Positions 8,908 through 17,994 are shown, numbered from the stretch's first letter. The stretch is DNA of 64,000 nt from DAIPKP01 sp964539095 (GCA_964539095.1 CAZIFL010000013.1:1-64000), one strand, 5' to 3'. The notes: a model not told the origin generated them from the letters alone. Made by a program: numbers and translations.

Positions 8908-9444
8908 TCAGTCTGTATGAAGTACAAAGACCTCATCCAGATTACGCCATCGCCCCGCATAGTCCAGACCATACCCCACCACGAACTCGTCAGGAATTTC
9001 AAAACCCCGGTAGTCCACAGGAACGGGCACTTTGCGCCGCTCGGGTTTATCCAGAAGGACGCAGGTCTTTACTGAGAGCGGCTCCCGCTCTTCCAGAAGC
9101 TTGATCAGGTAGGAAAGGGTGAGCCCCGTATCGATAATATCCTCCACAATAAGCACATGTTTTCCCCGGATATCGAGATCAAGATCTTTGTTGATCTTCA
9201 CGATGCCGCTGGAGACGGTAGAATCGCCGTAGGAGGAGACGCTGATGAAATCGAAATGCAGATGAACCTCCCGATCCACCTGACGCACAAGGTCTGAAAG
9301 GAAGAGCACAGCCCCCTTGAGTACCCCCACCACTACCAGCTCCTGGCCGGCGTAGTCCTGGGAGAGTTTTTTTCCAAGGGAGGCCACACGTTCTGCAATC
9401 TTCTCTTTAGACAACAGAACTTCGCCTACTCTATAGGTCATCAT
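8908..9444 (-). CDS. hpt: Hypoxanthine phosphoribosyltransferase
   Basis: Purine salvage enzyme joining hypoxanthine or guanine to PRPP to give IMP or GMP in the cytoplasm. The 178 residues carry the PRPP-binding loop VLIVEDIIDTGLTL and the family motifs LVVVGVLKGAVLFLSDL and KPERRKVPVPVDYRGF, at normal family length. ATG 9444 begins one base after the tilS stop codon, with a second ATG directly following; either may be used. The tight spacing implies coupling to tilS, the usual arrangement in Gram-positive relatives. Confidence 0.96.
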   Translation of the reverse strand: MMTYRVGEVLLSKEKIAERVASLGKKLSQDYAGQELVVVGVLKGAVLFLSDLVRQVDREVHLHFDFISVSSYGDSTVSSGIVKINKDLDLDIRGKHVLIVEDIIDTGLTLSYLIKLLEEREPLSVKTCVLLDKPERRKVPVPVDYRGFEIPDEFVVGYGLDYAGRWRNLDEVFVLHTD

Positions 9445-9445
9445 T

Positions 9446-10939
9446 TCACATCCCTTTTGTTCTCAAAGATTTTTCGTTTTTCCGTAAAGAGTTTTCAGAG
9501 AGAGAGCATAACAACCGAGCTATTGTAACATGATTTTCTTCGGAAAACGATGGTGCATCGGGATATTTTGAAAAGCTTCTCCCTGCGCCGGGAATCCAGG
9601 CATCCTGGGCTCCCCAAAGAATTACAGGCCATAAGGGGTGAACCCACCAGGGGAGGATTTTTCGAAAAGGGGCAGTTTGCGCAGCATCTCCCATGGAAAG
9701 CCAATGTTCTAAGGAGCAGATCCGACCCTCCCCGGAAGAGGGGAGCGGAAGAAGGGCTTCGTACTCCTCCGAGGCGGTGAAAATGGGAGAAGGGGAATGA
9801 AGCATATCCGGCATGTCCAAACTCTCGGGAGAAGGGGAGAATCCCGGTTGCTCCTCTGCCGTTATGATCCAGGAGCCGCTTTTTCGGGAGAGGGAAAGAT
9901 CGTCAAGGAAGATCTCCCCCGGCTCTATGAGAAGCTGCTTTTCAGGAAGAATCCAGGAGAGCATACCCGCACCACAGCAGAGATCCACCCCCCCCTTCCA
10001 CTGGAAGCGCCATCGTCCGGAGGTACGGAGAAGCTTTTCGAGCTTTATCATGCGGGAGCGTGAGAGGGGGGAAAGGTCCAACCGTCGGGCCTGCTCCATG
10101 AGGGCCATTCGAAGATCCCAGGAAGAAAGATTCCGAGCAAGGGAGAGATCCCACGAGGAGAGAGCCATCGGCATTTCCCGCCGAAGCCGGGAGAGCATAT
10201 CGCCGTAAATCTCTTCATCTCTCTCCCGGAGAATCCGCACATCCGAGGCGAGATCCGCCAGGTGCTCCCCGGCTCGGGCGTTGATATGCTCTTCAATTTG
10301 AGGAAGAAGTATCTGGCGGATGTAGTTTCGTGCGTAGGAGAGATCCTCGTTGGTGGCGTCCTCCTTCCAGGAGAAACCGTTCTGTTTGAGGAAGTCGCGC
10401 AGTTCCTGCCGTGCACATCCGAGAAGAGGGCGGACAATCCGTCCCCGTCTGGAGGGGACCCCCCCGAGCCCCCGAATACCCGTGCCTCGAAAGAGGTTGA
10501 AGAGTACCGTCTCCTGCACGTCGTTTTTAGTGTGCCCCGTGGCGATCCAGGCCTTGCCGTATTTTCCGGAAAGCTCTTCTAGGAAGGAGTATCGAAGTCT
10601 TCGGGCGGTGCTTTCCAGGCTTTCGTGAGGGTGGCGCTCTTCCTGGGTAATCACGTGCCGGCACTCCAGTGGGAGTTGCAGATCCGCCGCCAGGGAGGCG
10701 ACAAATCGGGCATCCCCAAGGGAAGCTTCTCCACGAATGCCATGCTCTAAATGGGCCAGGATAAGCCGCTCTCGGGGAAGGAGCAGAAAGGCAAGCAACA
10801 CGAGAGCTACGGAGTCGCTACCTCCGGATACTGCAAGAAGCAGAGGGGCAGTATCGTGAAGCCAGCCCTGATGCTTCCCCGCCTCCTCGAAACGTTCCTT
10901 CAAAGCCTGCGGCACCTGCAGCTTTCTTTCATCCTCCAC
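9446..10939 (-). CDS. tilS: tRNA(Ile)-lysidine synthetase
   Basis: TilS converts the wobble C of the CAU-anticodon tRNA-Ile to lysidine using ATP, so the tRNA reads AUA. The P-loop SGGSDSVAL sits near residue 40, followed by the N-type ATP-pyrophosphatase domain (HLEHGIRG, ATGHTKNDVQET, FNLFRGTGIRGL) and a long C-terminal region. At 497 residues it is a large family member. The GTG start at 10939 is supported by AGGAGG nine bases upstream. The N-terminal half is unmistakable; the C-terminal 200 residues are less conserved and I cannot assign them confidently. Confidence 0.93.
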   Translation of the reverse strand: MEDERKLQVPQALKERFEEAGKHQGWLHDTAPLLLAVSGGSDSVALVLLAFLLLPRERLILAHLEHGIRGEASLGDARFVASLAADLQLPLECRHVITQEERHPHESLESTARRLRYSFLEELSGKYGKAWIATGHTKNDVQETVLFNLFRGTGIRGLGGVPSRRGRIVRPLLGCARQELRDFLKQNGFSWKEDATNEDLSYARNYIRQILLPQIEEHINARAGEHLADLASDVRILRERDEEIYGDMLSRLRREMPMALSSWDLSLARNLSSWDLRMALMEQARRLDLSPLSRSRMIKLEKLLRTSGRWRFQWKGGVDLCCGAGMLSWILPEKQLLIEPGEIFLDDLSLSRKSGSWIITAEEQPGFSPSPESLDMPDMLHSPSPIFTASEEYEALLPLPSSGEGRICSLEHWLSMGDAAQTAPFRKILPWWVHPLWPVILWGAQDAWIPGAGRSFSKYPDAPSFSEENHVTIARLLCSLSENSLRKNEKSLRTKGM

Positions 10940-10961
10940 GAAAGAGAACCTCCTAAAACGA

Positions 10962-10997
10962 ACGAAGGCACACTCCGCATTCTAGGATGTGTGCCTT
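10962..10997 (-). terminator. Terminator of the three-tRNA cluster
   Basis: A stem AAGGCACAC-TCC / GGA-TGTGTGCCTT (one bulge) lies between the tRNA cluster and tilS. On the minus strand it is followed by TCGTTCGTTTT. On the plus strand it is followed by a better T run, so it may act in both directions. The tilS ribosome site begins just after the T-rich tail. Confidence 0.6.
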
Positions 10998-11049
10998 GCT
11001 TTTTTATTTATATATGCAACTGACTGTTTTTCAGCTACTGTGTACTGTG

Positions 11050-11126
11050 TGGTGGCGGTGAGTGGAGTCGAACCACTGACCCTACGGGTATGAACCGCAT
11101 GCTCTTGCCAGCTGAGCTACACCGCC
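11050..11126 (-). tRNA. tRNA-Met, elongator type (CAT)
   Basis: A 77-nt cloverleaf on the minus strand: acceptor GGCGGTG/CACCGCC, D arm GCTC/GAGC, anticodon stem TGCGG/CCGTA around loop TTCATAC (CAT), and encoded CCA. The fully paired acceptor end separates it from the initiator next door. A CAT anticodon could also mark a lysidine-modified tRNA-Ile, but the body matches elongator tRNA-Met. It is the expected substrate type of TmcAL, encoded at 32618. Confidence 0.93.
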
Positions 11127-11129
11127 GAA

Positions 11130-11210
<81 letters not shown>

Positions 11211-11219
11211 ATCTCTTCC

Positions 11220-11306
11220 TGGTGCCGGGCGCGGGACTCGAACCCGCACGGACTCAAGCCCTCGGGATTTTAAGTCCCGTGCGTCTACCACTTCCGCCAG
11301 CCCGGC
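11220..11306 (-). tRNA. tRNA-Leu (anticodon TAA)
   Basis: An 87-nt tRNA with a long variable arm, typical of leucine tRNAs. Acceptor GCCGGGC/GCCCGGC, anticodon stem CGGGA/TCCCG around CTTAAAA (anticodon TAA), T arm GCGGG-TTCGAGT-CCCGC, and encoded CCA. It is the first gene of the cluster, 12 bases below the -10 box. Confidence 0.95.
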
Positions 11307-11317
11307 CAGCGAGAGCA

Positions 11318-11346
11318 ATTATATGCATCTTTGGGGATCCCGTCAA
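11318..11346 (-). promoter_or_regulatory. Promoter of the tRNA-Leu/fMet/Met cluster
   Basis: The minus strand has TTGACG (11346-11341), a 17-base spacer and TATAAT (11323-11318), one base off full consensus. It lies immediately upstream of tRNA-Leu and is the only clear promoter for the cluster. Confidence 0.88.
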
Positions 11347-11392
11347 GGACTTTCTTGAAGAAAGGCGATACTTTCCCGCTTTTACTCCATTT

Positions 11393-13156
11393 TCAGCCCC
11401 CGAAGACGGAAGAGGCCTCCTCTTGGGGCAGGAGGGGGAGAGACAGTTCCTGCTCAAGAAGCAAGGCCCGGGCATGCTCCAAAGCCTTAGGATTACGGGA
11501 GTTTCCCGAGAGCATCCGGGCAAGTTCTCCTATCCGCTCCTCCACTGAAAGTTCGCGAAAGAGGGTCTTTTCCCCCTCTCGGGAGACGAGAATATGCTGG
11601 TCTCCCATGGCGGCGATGGAAGCCTCGTGGGTAATGAGAATCACCTGAAAGGCACGGGAGATCTTTTTGAGCAGCCGCCCTGCCAGGAGAGCGCTCTCTC
11701 CTCCCAGGCCCGCCTCAACCTCGTCGAAGATGAGTACCGGCGGAAGCATTCCTTCGGGGCAGGCCACGTGCAGAGCCAGAAGGATACGGCTCAGTTCCCC
11801 CCCAGAGGCGATGGTTTCGAGGGGAGAGAACGCTTGCCCCCCTCTGGCGATGGCAAAGACAACATCTTCTGCCCCGGTTTTACGGATGGTGCTGCGGGGC
11901 TCGAAGAGTACCGAGAAGAGCGTATCCCCCATGCCGAGTTCTCCGAGGATCTCTTCCACCACACCCCGGAGTTCTGCTGCGGCCTTCTGGCGCTTCCGGC
12001 GTAGCTCCAGAGCCACCTGACGGGTCTTGCCGTGCACTTCTTTTCGCTTTTCCAGGAGCATCTGAAGCTCTTCCCGGCTTTCTCGATACCAGCAAAGCTC
12101 CTGCTGCATCTCCCGGAAGGCTTCGAAAAGCTCCTCCCCCGAGAGGGGGCCGAGGAATTCTCTGAGGTCCCGAAGGAACTCCAATCGCCCATCCAAAGCC
12201 TCCATGCGCCGGGCAAGATCCTCTTCGTGAAACTCTGTAAGGAACTTTCCCAAAAGGGAATGAAGCTCCCGGAGCGATTCAAGAGAGTTCTCCAGAAGCA
12301 TCTGGTAGCGCCTTTTTCGATCCTTTCCCAGAATGTCTTCCGCTTGAGGAGGAAGCTCCTCCGAAGCTCTTTCAAGGAGAGAGAGCAGATCGGCGGGGTG
12401 AGAGTGCTCCTCCTCACCGAAGAGGCTTCCGAGAGAGCGAAACTGCTGGGCCAAAATTTCCTCCTCGGAGAAGCGTTCGAGATCCTGATTCCACTCGCTC
12501 TCGCTCTCGGGGCCGAAGCTCCACGCCTCTCCCCGGGAGACAAGATCTTGGTGTTTTTTAAGGTTTTGAGAAAAGTGGTCCCGTTTCTCCGAGAGGGTTC
12601 GGATGGTTTTTTCGAAGGCCACACTCTCCCGGATAGAGTCTTCCAGAGCCTTACGAAATTTCAGGAGTTCCGCCCCTCCATAGAGATCAAGGAAACACAT
12701 CTGCCGCTCCCGCTGGAGGAGATCGAGTTGCGCATGCTGGCTCTGGATAGAGAGAAGGGCTGCGGTAATCTCCGCGAGTGTTCCCAGAGGTACCGTGCGG
12801 GAGTGCACAAGACCGCGGCTGCGACCATTCCTTTTGGTGCGCCTGGAGAGGATGAGGGACTCCTCCTCGGAAAAATCCCCGTGGAAGTCTTCGAGAATCT
12901 CCCCTTCCAGCACAGAGGACGGGATGTTCTCGAAGAGCGCCTCTACCTGGAGTTCCTCTTCTCCCTTGAGGATCATCTCTCCCGACCCCCGCTTGCCGCA
13001 GAGAAGTTCCAGAGCGCGGACGGCGCTGCTCTTACCCGCCCCGCTCTCTCCGGAGAGAACAGTAAAGTTACCGTTAAAGACAAGGCGGGCCTCCTGGATG
13101 CCTCCCACATTGCGGATAGAGAGTTCTCGAAGCACCAGATTATTCTTATTCTCCAT
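11393..13156 (-). CDS. recN: DNA repair protein RecN
   Basis: SMC-like ATPase used in double-strand break repair. The 587 residues show an N-terminal Walker A (VLSGESGAGKSS), the recognisable IQSQHAQLDLL element, a central coiled-coil region of about 250 residues, the ABC-type signature ASGGELSRILLAL and Walker B LIFDEVEAGLGG, ending with HQIL-type sequence near QHILVSREG. I place the start at ATG 13156, after GAGGATA and overlapping the nadK end by 11 bp. The nadK-recN pairing is common in bacteria. Confidence 0.93.
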   Translation of the reverse strand: MENKNNLVLRELSIRNVGGIQEARLVFNGNFTVLSGESGAGKSSAVRALELLCGKRGSGEMILKGEEELQVEALFENIPSSVLEGEILEDFHGDFSEEESLILSRRTKRNGRSRGLVHSRTVPLGTLAEITAALLSIQSQHAQLDLLQRERQMCFLDLYGGAELLKFRKALEDSIRESVAFEKTIRTLSEKRDHFSQNLKKHQDLVSRGEAWSFGPESESEWNQDLERFSEEEILAQQFRSLGSLFGEEEHSHPADLLSLLERASEELPPQAEDILGKDRKRRYQMLLENSLESLRELHSLLGKFLTEFHEEDLARRMEALDGRLEFLRDLREFLGPLSGEELFEAFREMQQELCWYRESREELQMLLEKRKEVHGKTRQVALELRRKRQKAAAELRGVVEEILGELGMGDTLFSVLFEPRSTIRKTGAEDVVFAIARGGQAFSPLETIASGGELSRILLALHVACPEGMLPPVLIFDEVEAGLGGESALLAGRLLKKISRAFQVILITHEASIAAMGDQHILVSREGEKTLFRELSVEERIGELARMLSGNSRNPKALEHARALLLEQELSLPLLPQEEASSVFGG

Positions 13157-14021
13157 TATCCTCGTAGGATCTCCCCCACTGAAATTTCTCCTGCAGCAGC
13201 GCATAGTAATCCCGCTCGGGGAGCGTGATGGTTTTGATGCACCTATCCTTCATAAGAGAGACCTCCAGACGGTCCCCCGGTATAATCTCGTATCCGAGCT
13301 GGCCGTCCTGGGTAAGCATAAGCTCCCGGTGATCCCCCATGGGAACAACGGAAACCGTATCCTCCCCCCCTAGCACCAGGGGACGGGCGTAGAGCGTATG
13401 CGCACAGATCGGTACGAGGAGCATGCAGGCCACATGGGGGGGGACCACCGGCCCCCCTGCAGAGAGAGCATAGGCGGTGGACCCCGTAGGAGAGGCGACG
13501 ATCATGCCGTCCGAGGGTAGGGTGGTGATGTAGCGATCTCGGATATAGAGCTGCAAATGGATAAGCCGGGCAAAAGCCCCCTTGGTTACCACCAGGTCGT
13601 TCATGGCATACAGCTCATGCACCAGACGCTCTCCCCGCCAGACCTTTCCGGAGAGAAGGCAGCGATCCTCCACAGTGTGCTCCCCCTGAAGAATCCGCTC
13701 AATATGCTCCTCCGCCTTTGAGGGGTCTCCTGCAGCAAGAAAGCCCAGATTGCCCGCATTGATACCGAAAAGAGGGATATCATGCCCGAAAAGATACCGG
13801 GCCGCCCGTAGAAAGGTTCCATCCCCTCCGATAACCACCGCAAAGGAGACGGAGCTGCGCCACTCCTTATCAGGAACTCCGGGAATGCCGAGAATGGAGG
13901 CCTCAAAGGGGGGGGCCAAAAAGAGGATCTCCCGCTCCTTCCCCCAGAGGAGAAGACGATGAGCCAGCTCCACGGCCCGCTTTTTTTGTGTATTGACCAA
14001 AATTCCGATTCGGGATTCCAC
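13146..14021 (-). CDS. nadK: NAD kinase
   Basis: Phosphorylates NAD to NADP, the only de novo route to NADP(H). The 291 residues carry the diagnostic GGDGTFLRAAR motif near residue 65, GINAGNLGFLA, and the SPTGSTAYALSAGGP segment. GTG 14021 is supported by AAAGGAGGG about nine bases upstream. It follows tlyA by 33 bases and overlaps recN by 11 bp, consistent with one operon. Family identity is clear; the N-terminal 60 residues are variable as usual. Confidence 0.95.
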   Translation of the reverse strand: MESRIGILVNTQKKRAVELAHRLLLWGKEREILFLAPPFEASILGIPGVPDKEWRSSVSFAVVIGGDGTFLRAARYLFGHDIPLFGINAGNLGFLAAGDPSKAEEHIERILQGEHTVEDRCLLSGKVWRGERLVHELYAMNDLVVTKGAFARLIHLQLYIRDRYITTLPSDGMIVASPTGSTAYALSAGGPVVPPHVACMLLVPICAHTLYARPLVLGGEDTVSVVPMGDHRELMLTQDGQLGYEIIPGDRLEVSLMKDRCIKTITLPERDYYALLQEKFQWGRSYEDNGE

Positions 14022-14054
14022 CGTGTACGCCCTCCTTTTCTTTAATGTGCAGTG

Positions 14055-14876
14055 CTATGGGATCTGCTCTTCCATGGCATGGGCCTCTTCCACTACCTGG
14101 GCGATTTTTTCCGGAGAGAGAGCATTTTTTGCGGCATCCCTGCCAAGATGGAAGAGAAACTCAATATTCCCCTTGGGCCCCCGGAGAGGAGAATAGTCCA
14201 GACCACATACGACGAAGGATGTCTGTTCCTTTACGAAGGCTCCCGCCTCCTGGAGCACCTCCCGGTGCACCTGCGGGTCGGAGACGACGCCGCCTTTGCC
14301 GAGCCGTTCCCGCCCCGCCTCAAACTGGGGCTTCACGAGAATCACCGCCTCCCCCAGAGGGGGGAGAATCTCATCGATCCGCGGAAGAATACAGGTAAGG
14401 GAGATGAAGGAGGCATCCATGCAACAGAACTGCGGGGGTTCATCGAAATCCCCCGGTGTGAGATGCCGAGCGTTGGTCCGCTCCATCACCACCACCTGAG
14501 GAGAGGTACGGAGCTTCCAGGAGAGCTGACCGTACCCCACATCCACCGCATAGACCCGGGAGGCTCCCTGAGCCAGAAGAACCTCGGTAAATCCTCCCGT
14601 GGAGGCACCGATATCAAGGCAACGAAGCCCCTCTACGGAGAGGGGGAAGACTTGAAAGGCTCGAAGAAGTTTATAGGCTCCCCGGCTTACCCACTCCTTA
14701 TCCTGCTCCACCCGAAGATCCGCATCTTCGAAAAAGAGGGCACCACATTTGTCAGCACGCTGCCCTTCCACAAAAACTTTTCCCCCCAGAATGAGCGCCT
14801 TCGCTCGACTCCTTGATTCCACCAGATTTCTGGAGGTTAGGAGCGTATCGAGACGCTCTTTCTTTTTCTTCTCCAC
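14055..14876 (-). CDS. tlyA: TlyA-family rRNA (cytidine-2'-O)-methyltransferase
   Basis: An S4 RNA-binding domain (residues about 5-65, RLDTLLTSRNLVESRSRAKA) followed by an FtsJ-type Rossmann methyltransferase with LDIGASTGGFTEVLL and KPQFEAGRE. In mycobacteria TlyA 2'-O-methylates 16S and 23S rRNA. I choose GTG 14876 (273 residues), because TlyA proteins normally begin just before the RLD motif. An upstream ATG at 14918 has a good AGGAG but lies inside conserved dxs coding sequence. Even with the later start it overlaps dxs by 125 bp. Some members are called haemolysins; the rRNA role is the better supported one. Confidence 0.87.
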   Translation of the reverse strand: MEKKKKERLDTLLTSRNLVESRSRAKALILGGKVFVEGQRADKCGALFFEDADLRVEQDKEWVSRGAYKLLRAFQVFPLSVEGLRCLDIGASTGGFTEVLLAQGASRVYAVDVGYGQLSWKLRTSPQVVVMERTNARHLTPGDFDEPPQFCCMDASFISLTCILPRIDEILPPLGEAVILVKPQFEAGRERLGKGGVVSDPQVHREVLQEAGAFVKEQTSFVVCGLDYSPLRGPKGNIEFLFHLGRDAAKNALSPEKIAQVVEEAHAMEEQIP

Positions 14877-16716
14877 GAATAGATGCCACCACCCTCTGTA
14901 CTGTAAGGCCGCAATCATCCCACTGCTCCTGCCGGGTCCCCTGGGGGATAAACCTATCCGGAACTCCTAGCGGAATAAGGGCGGAGGAAAGATTATTGTG
15001 ATGGAGAAAGGCTCCTACGAGTTCCCCCACACCCCCTGCGGCGTTTCCTTCTTCGAGAACAACTATCTTTTGGTACCGCCCCCCGAGATCCCGAAGGAGG
15101 TCTTCGTCCAGGGGCTTCACAAATCGAAGATCCACAACTCCCGGAAGAGGGAGCCCCTCCTCCCCGCAGGCCTGCCGGGCCTCAAGAGCCAGAGGGAGGG
15201 TGCTTCCGACTCCCAGAAGGACCGTCCCCTCCCCCTCGCGAAGGATCTCTCCCTTTCCCCAGGGGAGGGGGAGGGCATCCTCCTTGCGGGCCAGCCTCTC
15301 CGGAGCATTCCCCCGGGGGTAGCGTACGAGTACGGGGCCCTCTTGAGAAAAGGCCTGGGAGAAGAAGAAGTTCAGATCCACCTCATCCCGGGGCGCCGCC
15401 AGACTTACGTTGGGGATGCTCCTACCCCAGGCGAGATCAAGAAGGCCATGATGGGTCTCCCCATCCTCCCCCACGAGCCCCGCCCGATCTACCGCGAGAA
15501 GCACCGGATATCGCTGCATCGCCATATCATGCACAAGCTGGTCCATGGCTCGCTGCAGAAAGGTGGAGTAGATACAGACCGCGGGACGCATCCCCCCCGC
15601 AGCCATCCCTGCAGCAAAGGTGAGCATATGCTCCTCCGCAATCCCCACGTCGAAAAAGCGCTGGGGGAAGCGTTTTTCGAAATCCCCGAGTTTGGTCCCC
15701 TCCTTCATGGCGGCGGTAAGACAGACCACCTGAGAGTCTTTTTCGGCAAGCTCCACCAGCGAGGCGGTAGCGGCAGCACTCCAGCTGCGGAGCTTCGAAG
15801 GGGGTCCCTCTTTTTTGGGCTTTCCCACCCCATGGTATTTAGCGGGGTTGTCCTCAGCTGGAACGTATCCTTTTCCCTTTTTGGTGATCACGTGAAGAAG
15901 CAGAGGGCGATGGTACTGCATGGCGAGATCGAAAATGCTCTCAAGTTCTTCTATATCGTGCCCGTCAAAAGGCCCCCAGTAGCTGAGATCCAGCTCTTCG
16001 AAAAAGTTTGTGGGTTGCAGAAGAGTTTTGACATGGGATTTGAAACGCCCCAGAATCTCCTCCAGTCCCTCCCCCTTGGGAAAGTTGCGGCACTGCTCCT
16101 TTACGGTCTCTTTGAACTTACGGTAAAAAGGCGAGGCGCTCAGATGGGCGAGATGGCTCGCAAGCCCCCCCACGCGCTTGTTAATAGACATTTCGTTATC
16201 GTTAAGAACCATGATGAGCCGGGTATCCAGATCTCGAGCGTGGTTCAGGGCCTCCATGGCCATGCCGTTGAGAAGCGCCCCGTCTCCGATGACGGCCATC
16301 ACGTGATGCTTCTGCCCCAAAAGATCCCGGGCCTTGGCATACCCGAGGGCAGCAGAGAGAGAGGTGCTGCTGTGCCCCACATCGAAGGCATCAAAGGGGC
16401 TCTCGGTACGTTTCGGATAGCCGCTGATCCCCCCGGCGGTACGGAGCCCGGAAAAGCGATCTTTACGATCCGTGAGGATCTTGTAGGCATAGGCCTGATG
16501 CCCCACATCGAAGAGCACCCTGTCTTCCCGGAAATCGAAGGCCCTGAGGAGCGCCACGATAAGCTCCACAGTCCCCAGAGAGGAGGCGAGATGCCCCCCG
16601 TTGTGCATCACCGTGTGAATGATGGCCTTTCGAACATCCTCACAGAGCAGGGGCAGAACTCCCGGAGCAAGACGCTTCACATCCTCCGGTGAATGTACCG
16701 TATCCAAAACAGACAT
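14752..16716 (-). CDS. dxs: 1-deoxy-D-xylulose-5-phosphate synthase
   Basis: First MEP-pathway enzyme: condenses pyruvate and glyceraldehyde-3-phosphate with thiamine diphosphate as cofactor. The 654 residues show the early His motif DVGHQAYAYKILT, the ThDP site GDGALLNGMAMEALNHA...NDNEMSI, the second-domain Glu motif DVGIAEEHMLTFAAG, and DRAGLVGEDGETHHG. ATG 16716 follows GGAGGAGG. The C-terminal 30 or so residues exceed most family members and run into tlyA. It sits with ispA, so isoprenoid precursor and chain synthesis are co-transcribed; dxr and ispG lie 28-31 kb away. Confidence 0.96.
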   Translation of the reverse strand: MSVLDTVHSPEDVKRLAPGVLPLLCEDVRKAIIHTVMHNGGHLASSLGTVELIVALLRAFDFREDRVLFDVGHQAYAYKILTDRKDRFSGLRTAGGISGYPKRTESPFDAFDVGHSSTSLSAALGYAKARDLLGQKHHVMAVIGDGALLNGMAMEALNHARDLDTRLIMVLNDNEMSINKRVGGLASHLAHLSASPFYRKFKETVKEQCRNFPKGEGLEEILGRFKSHVKTLLQPTNFFEELDLSYWGPFDGHDIEELESIFDLAMQYHRPLLLHVITKKGKGYVPAEDNPAKYHGVGKPKKEGPPSKLRSWSAAATASLVELAEKDSQVVCLTAAMKEGTKLGDFEKRFPQRFFDVGIAEEHMLTFAAGMAAGGMRPAVCIYSTFLQRAMDQLVHDMAMQRYPVLLAVDRAGLVGEDGETHHGLLDLAWGRSIPNVSLAAPRDEVDLNFFFSQAFSQEGPVLVRYPRGNAPERLARKEDALPLPWGKGEILREGEGTVLLGVGSTLPLALEARQACGEEGLPLPGVVDLRFVKPLDEDLLRDLGGRYQKIVVLEEGNAAGGVGELVGAFLHHNNLSSALIPLGVPDRFIPQGTRQEQWDDCGLTVQRVVASIRGEEKERASRYAPNLQKSGGIKESSEGAHSGGKSFCGRAAC

Positions 16717-16748
16717 GGGGACCTCCTCCACTGATTTGCAATCCAAGA

Positions 16749-17663
16749 TTAGGCAATTCTATTTTCCAGAAAACGGGGAATCTGTGCAAGCATTCCCTTC
16801 TCCGGCAATCCTTCCAGAGATTGAATCGCCCACTCCGTCTCCTCCCGGGCCTTCGCCTTGGCTCCTTCGAGGCCATACTGAGAGACAAAGGTTCGCTTCT
16901 CCAGAATGTGATCCTTCCCCGGTGTTTTTCCCAAAATTTCAGGGCTTGAGGTTACGTCAAGAATATCATCGATGATCTGAAAGGCTAAACCGAGATGCTC
17001 TCCGTATGCACCAATTTTTGCAAGATCCTCCGAAGAGGCTCCTCCGAGAAGGGCACCGCACTGGACAGAGGCCCGGATAAGGGCAGCGGTCTTCAGAGCG
17101 GCGATCTTCCATGTGAGATCTTCCTGTGAGCCGGGCTGCTCTGCATCAATATCCAGAGCCTGGCCACCGCAGACACCGTAGGGGCCTATGGCCTCTGCAA
17201 AGAGCCGGGCACTTCCGAGGGTGTGCTCAGCGGAAACTTGCAGAGCGGGGAGGCCATTCAATAAAAAGTGCATAGACCAGACGAAGAGCGCCCCCCCTGC
17301 GAGAACCGCCATGCCTTCGCCAAAGACTACGTGGTTTGTGGGCTTTCCTCTGCGTATTGTATCATCATCCATACAGGGAAGGTCATCATGAATCAAAGAT
17401 CCCGTATGAAACATCTCCAGAGCAAGCCCCATGAGGAGCAAGGGCTCCCGGGAAGCTCCAAAGGGCTCCCCTCCGGCGATGCAGAGGGCGGGGCGAAGCC
17501 GCTTTCCCCCCGCAAAGAGGGAGTATGCCATGGCGTCATAAAGCTTCGGAGGGATGCCTCCGGCAAAGCGGGGAAGCTCCCGGGCACAGTAGGCTTCAAA
17601 ATCCTTCCGCGCCTCTTCGAGAAATAACGCCGTTTGGGCATGCTCTTTTCCAGATTCAACCAC
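16749..17663 (-). CDS. ispA: Farnesyl/geranyl diphosphate synthase
   Basis: Trans-prenyltransferase condensing IPP with DMAPP and GPP to give farnesyl (or geranylgeranyl) diphosphate. First Asp-rich motif is HDDLPCMDDD near residue 95 and the second is QIIDDILD near residue 230; GGKRLRPAL and GKPTNHVVFGEG are typical of the IspA class. The 304 residues are normal. GTG 17663 overlaps the last 8 bp of xseB and has AGGAGGAGG upstream. Exact chain length cannot be read from sequence by eye. Confidence 0.93.
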   Translation of the reverse strand: MVESGKEHAQTALFLEEARKDFEAYCARELPRFAGGIPPKLYDAMAYSLFAGGKRLRPALCIAGGEPFGASREPLLLMGLALEMFHTGSLIHDDLPCMDDDTIRRGKPTNHVVFGEGMAVLAGGALFVWSMHFLLNGLPALQVSAEHTLGSARLFAEAIGPYGVCGGQALDIDAEQPGSQEDLTWKIAALKTAALIRASVQCGALLGGASSEDLAKIGAYGEHLGLAFQIIDDILDVTSSPEILGKTPGKDHILEKRTFVSQYGLEGAKAKAREETEWAIQSLEGLPEKGMLAQIPRFLENRIA

Positions 17664-17910
17664 GGAGATCCTCCTCCTCTTCCTCTTTTATTTTCTGCTC
17701 CTCGGTTACCTCTTCCTCAAAGGGGGTGACGGCGAGATTTTCTCCCACCAAAAAGACCTCCTGCTCCACCTGTTCAAGATATTTTCTGCAACTCTTAAGC
17801 TTCTCCGCTCCCTCACGGTAAAGCTTAAGAGCCTCTTCCAGGGGAAGGTTTTCCGCCTCTAGGGTGCGGCAGATGGATTCGATCTGTTTCATGGATTCCG
17901 AAAAACTCAT
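17656..17910 (-). CDS. xseB: Exodeoxyribonuclease VII small subunit
   Basis: Small subunit of exonuclease VII, which degrades single-stranded DNA to short oligonucleotides together with XseA. The 84 residues form the expected helical hairpin (SMKQIESICRTLE...LPLEEALKLYREGAEKLKSCRKYL) and end in a Glu-rich tail. ATG 17910 is preferred; a TTG lies one codon upstream. It is the first gene of the xseB-ispA-dxs-tlyA-nadK-recN unit. The large subunit gene xseA is not adjacent, unlike in many genomes. Confidence 0.88.
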   Translation of the reverse strand: MSFSESMKQIESICRTLEAENLPLEEALKLYREGAEKLKSCRKYLEQVEQEVFLVGENLAVTPFEEEVTEEQKIKEEEEEDLRG

Positions 17911-17932
17911 CAAGGGATTCCTCTTTTCTCAA

Positions 17933-17961
17933 TTGCAGAATTTGGTTACGTGTGATAGAAT
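17933..17961 (+). promoter_or_regulatory. Promoter of rpmB
   Basis: TTGCAG (17933-17938), 17 bases, TAGAAT (17956-17961) on the plus strand, followed by AGGAGGTGGGG and the rpmB ATG. It sits in the 84-base divergent gap shared with xseB, so the two promoters must lie close or overlap. Confidence 0.75.
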
Positions 17962-17994
17962 TCGCCTGTTTCGTGTTCGATAGGAGGTGGGGAA

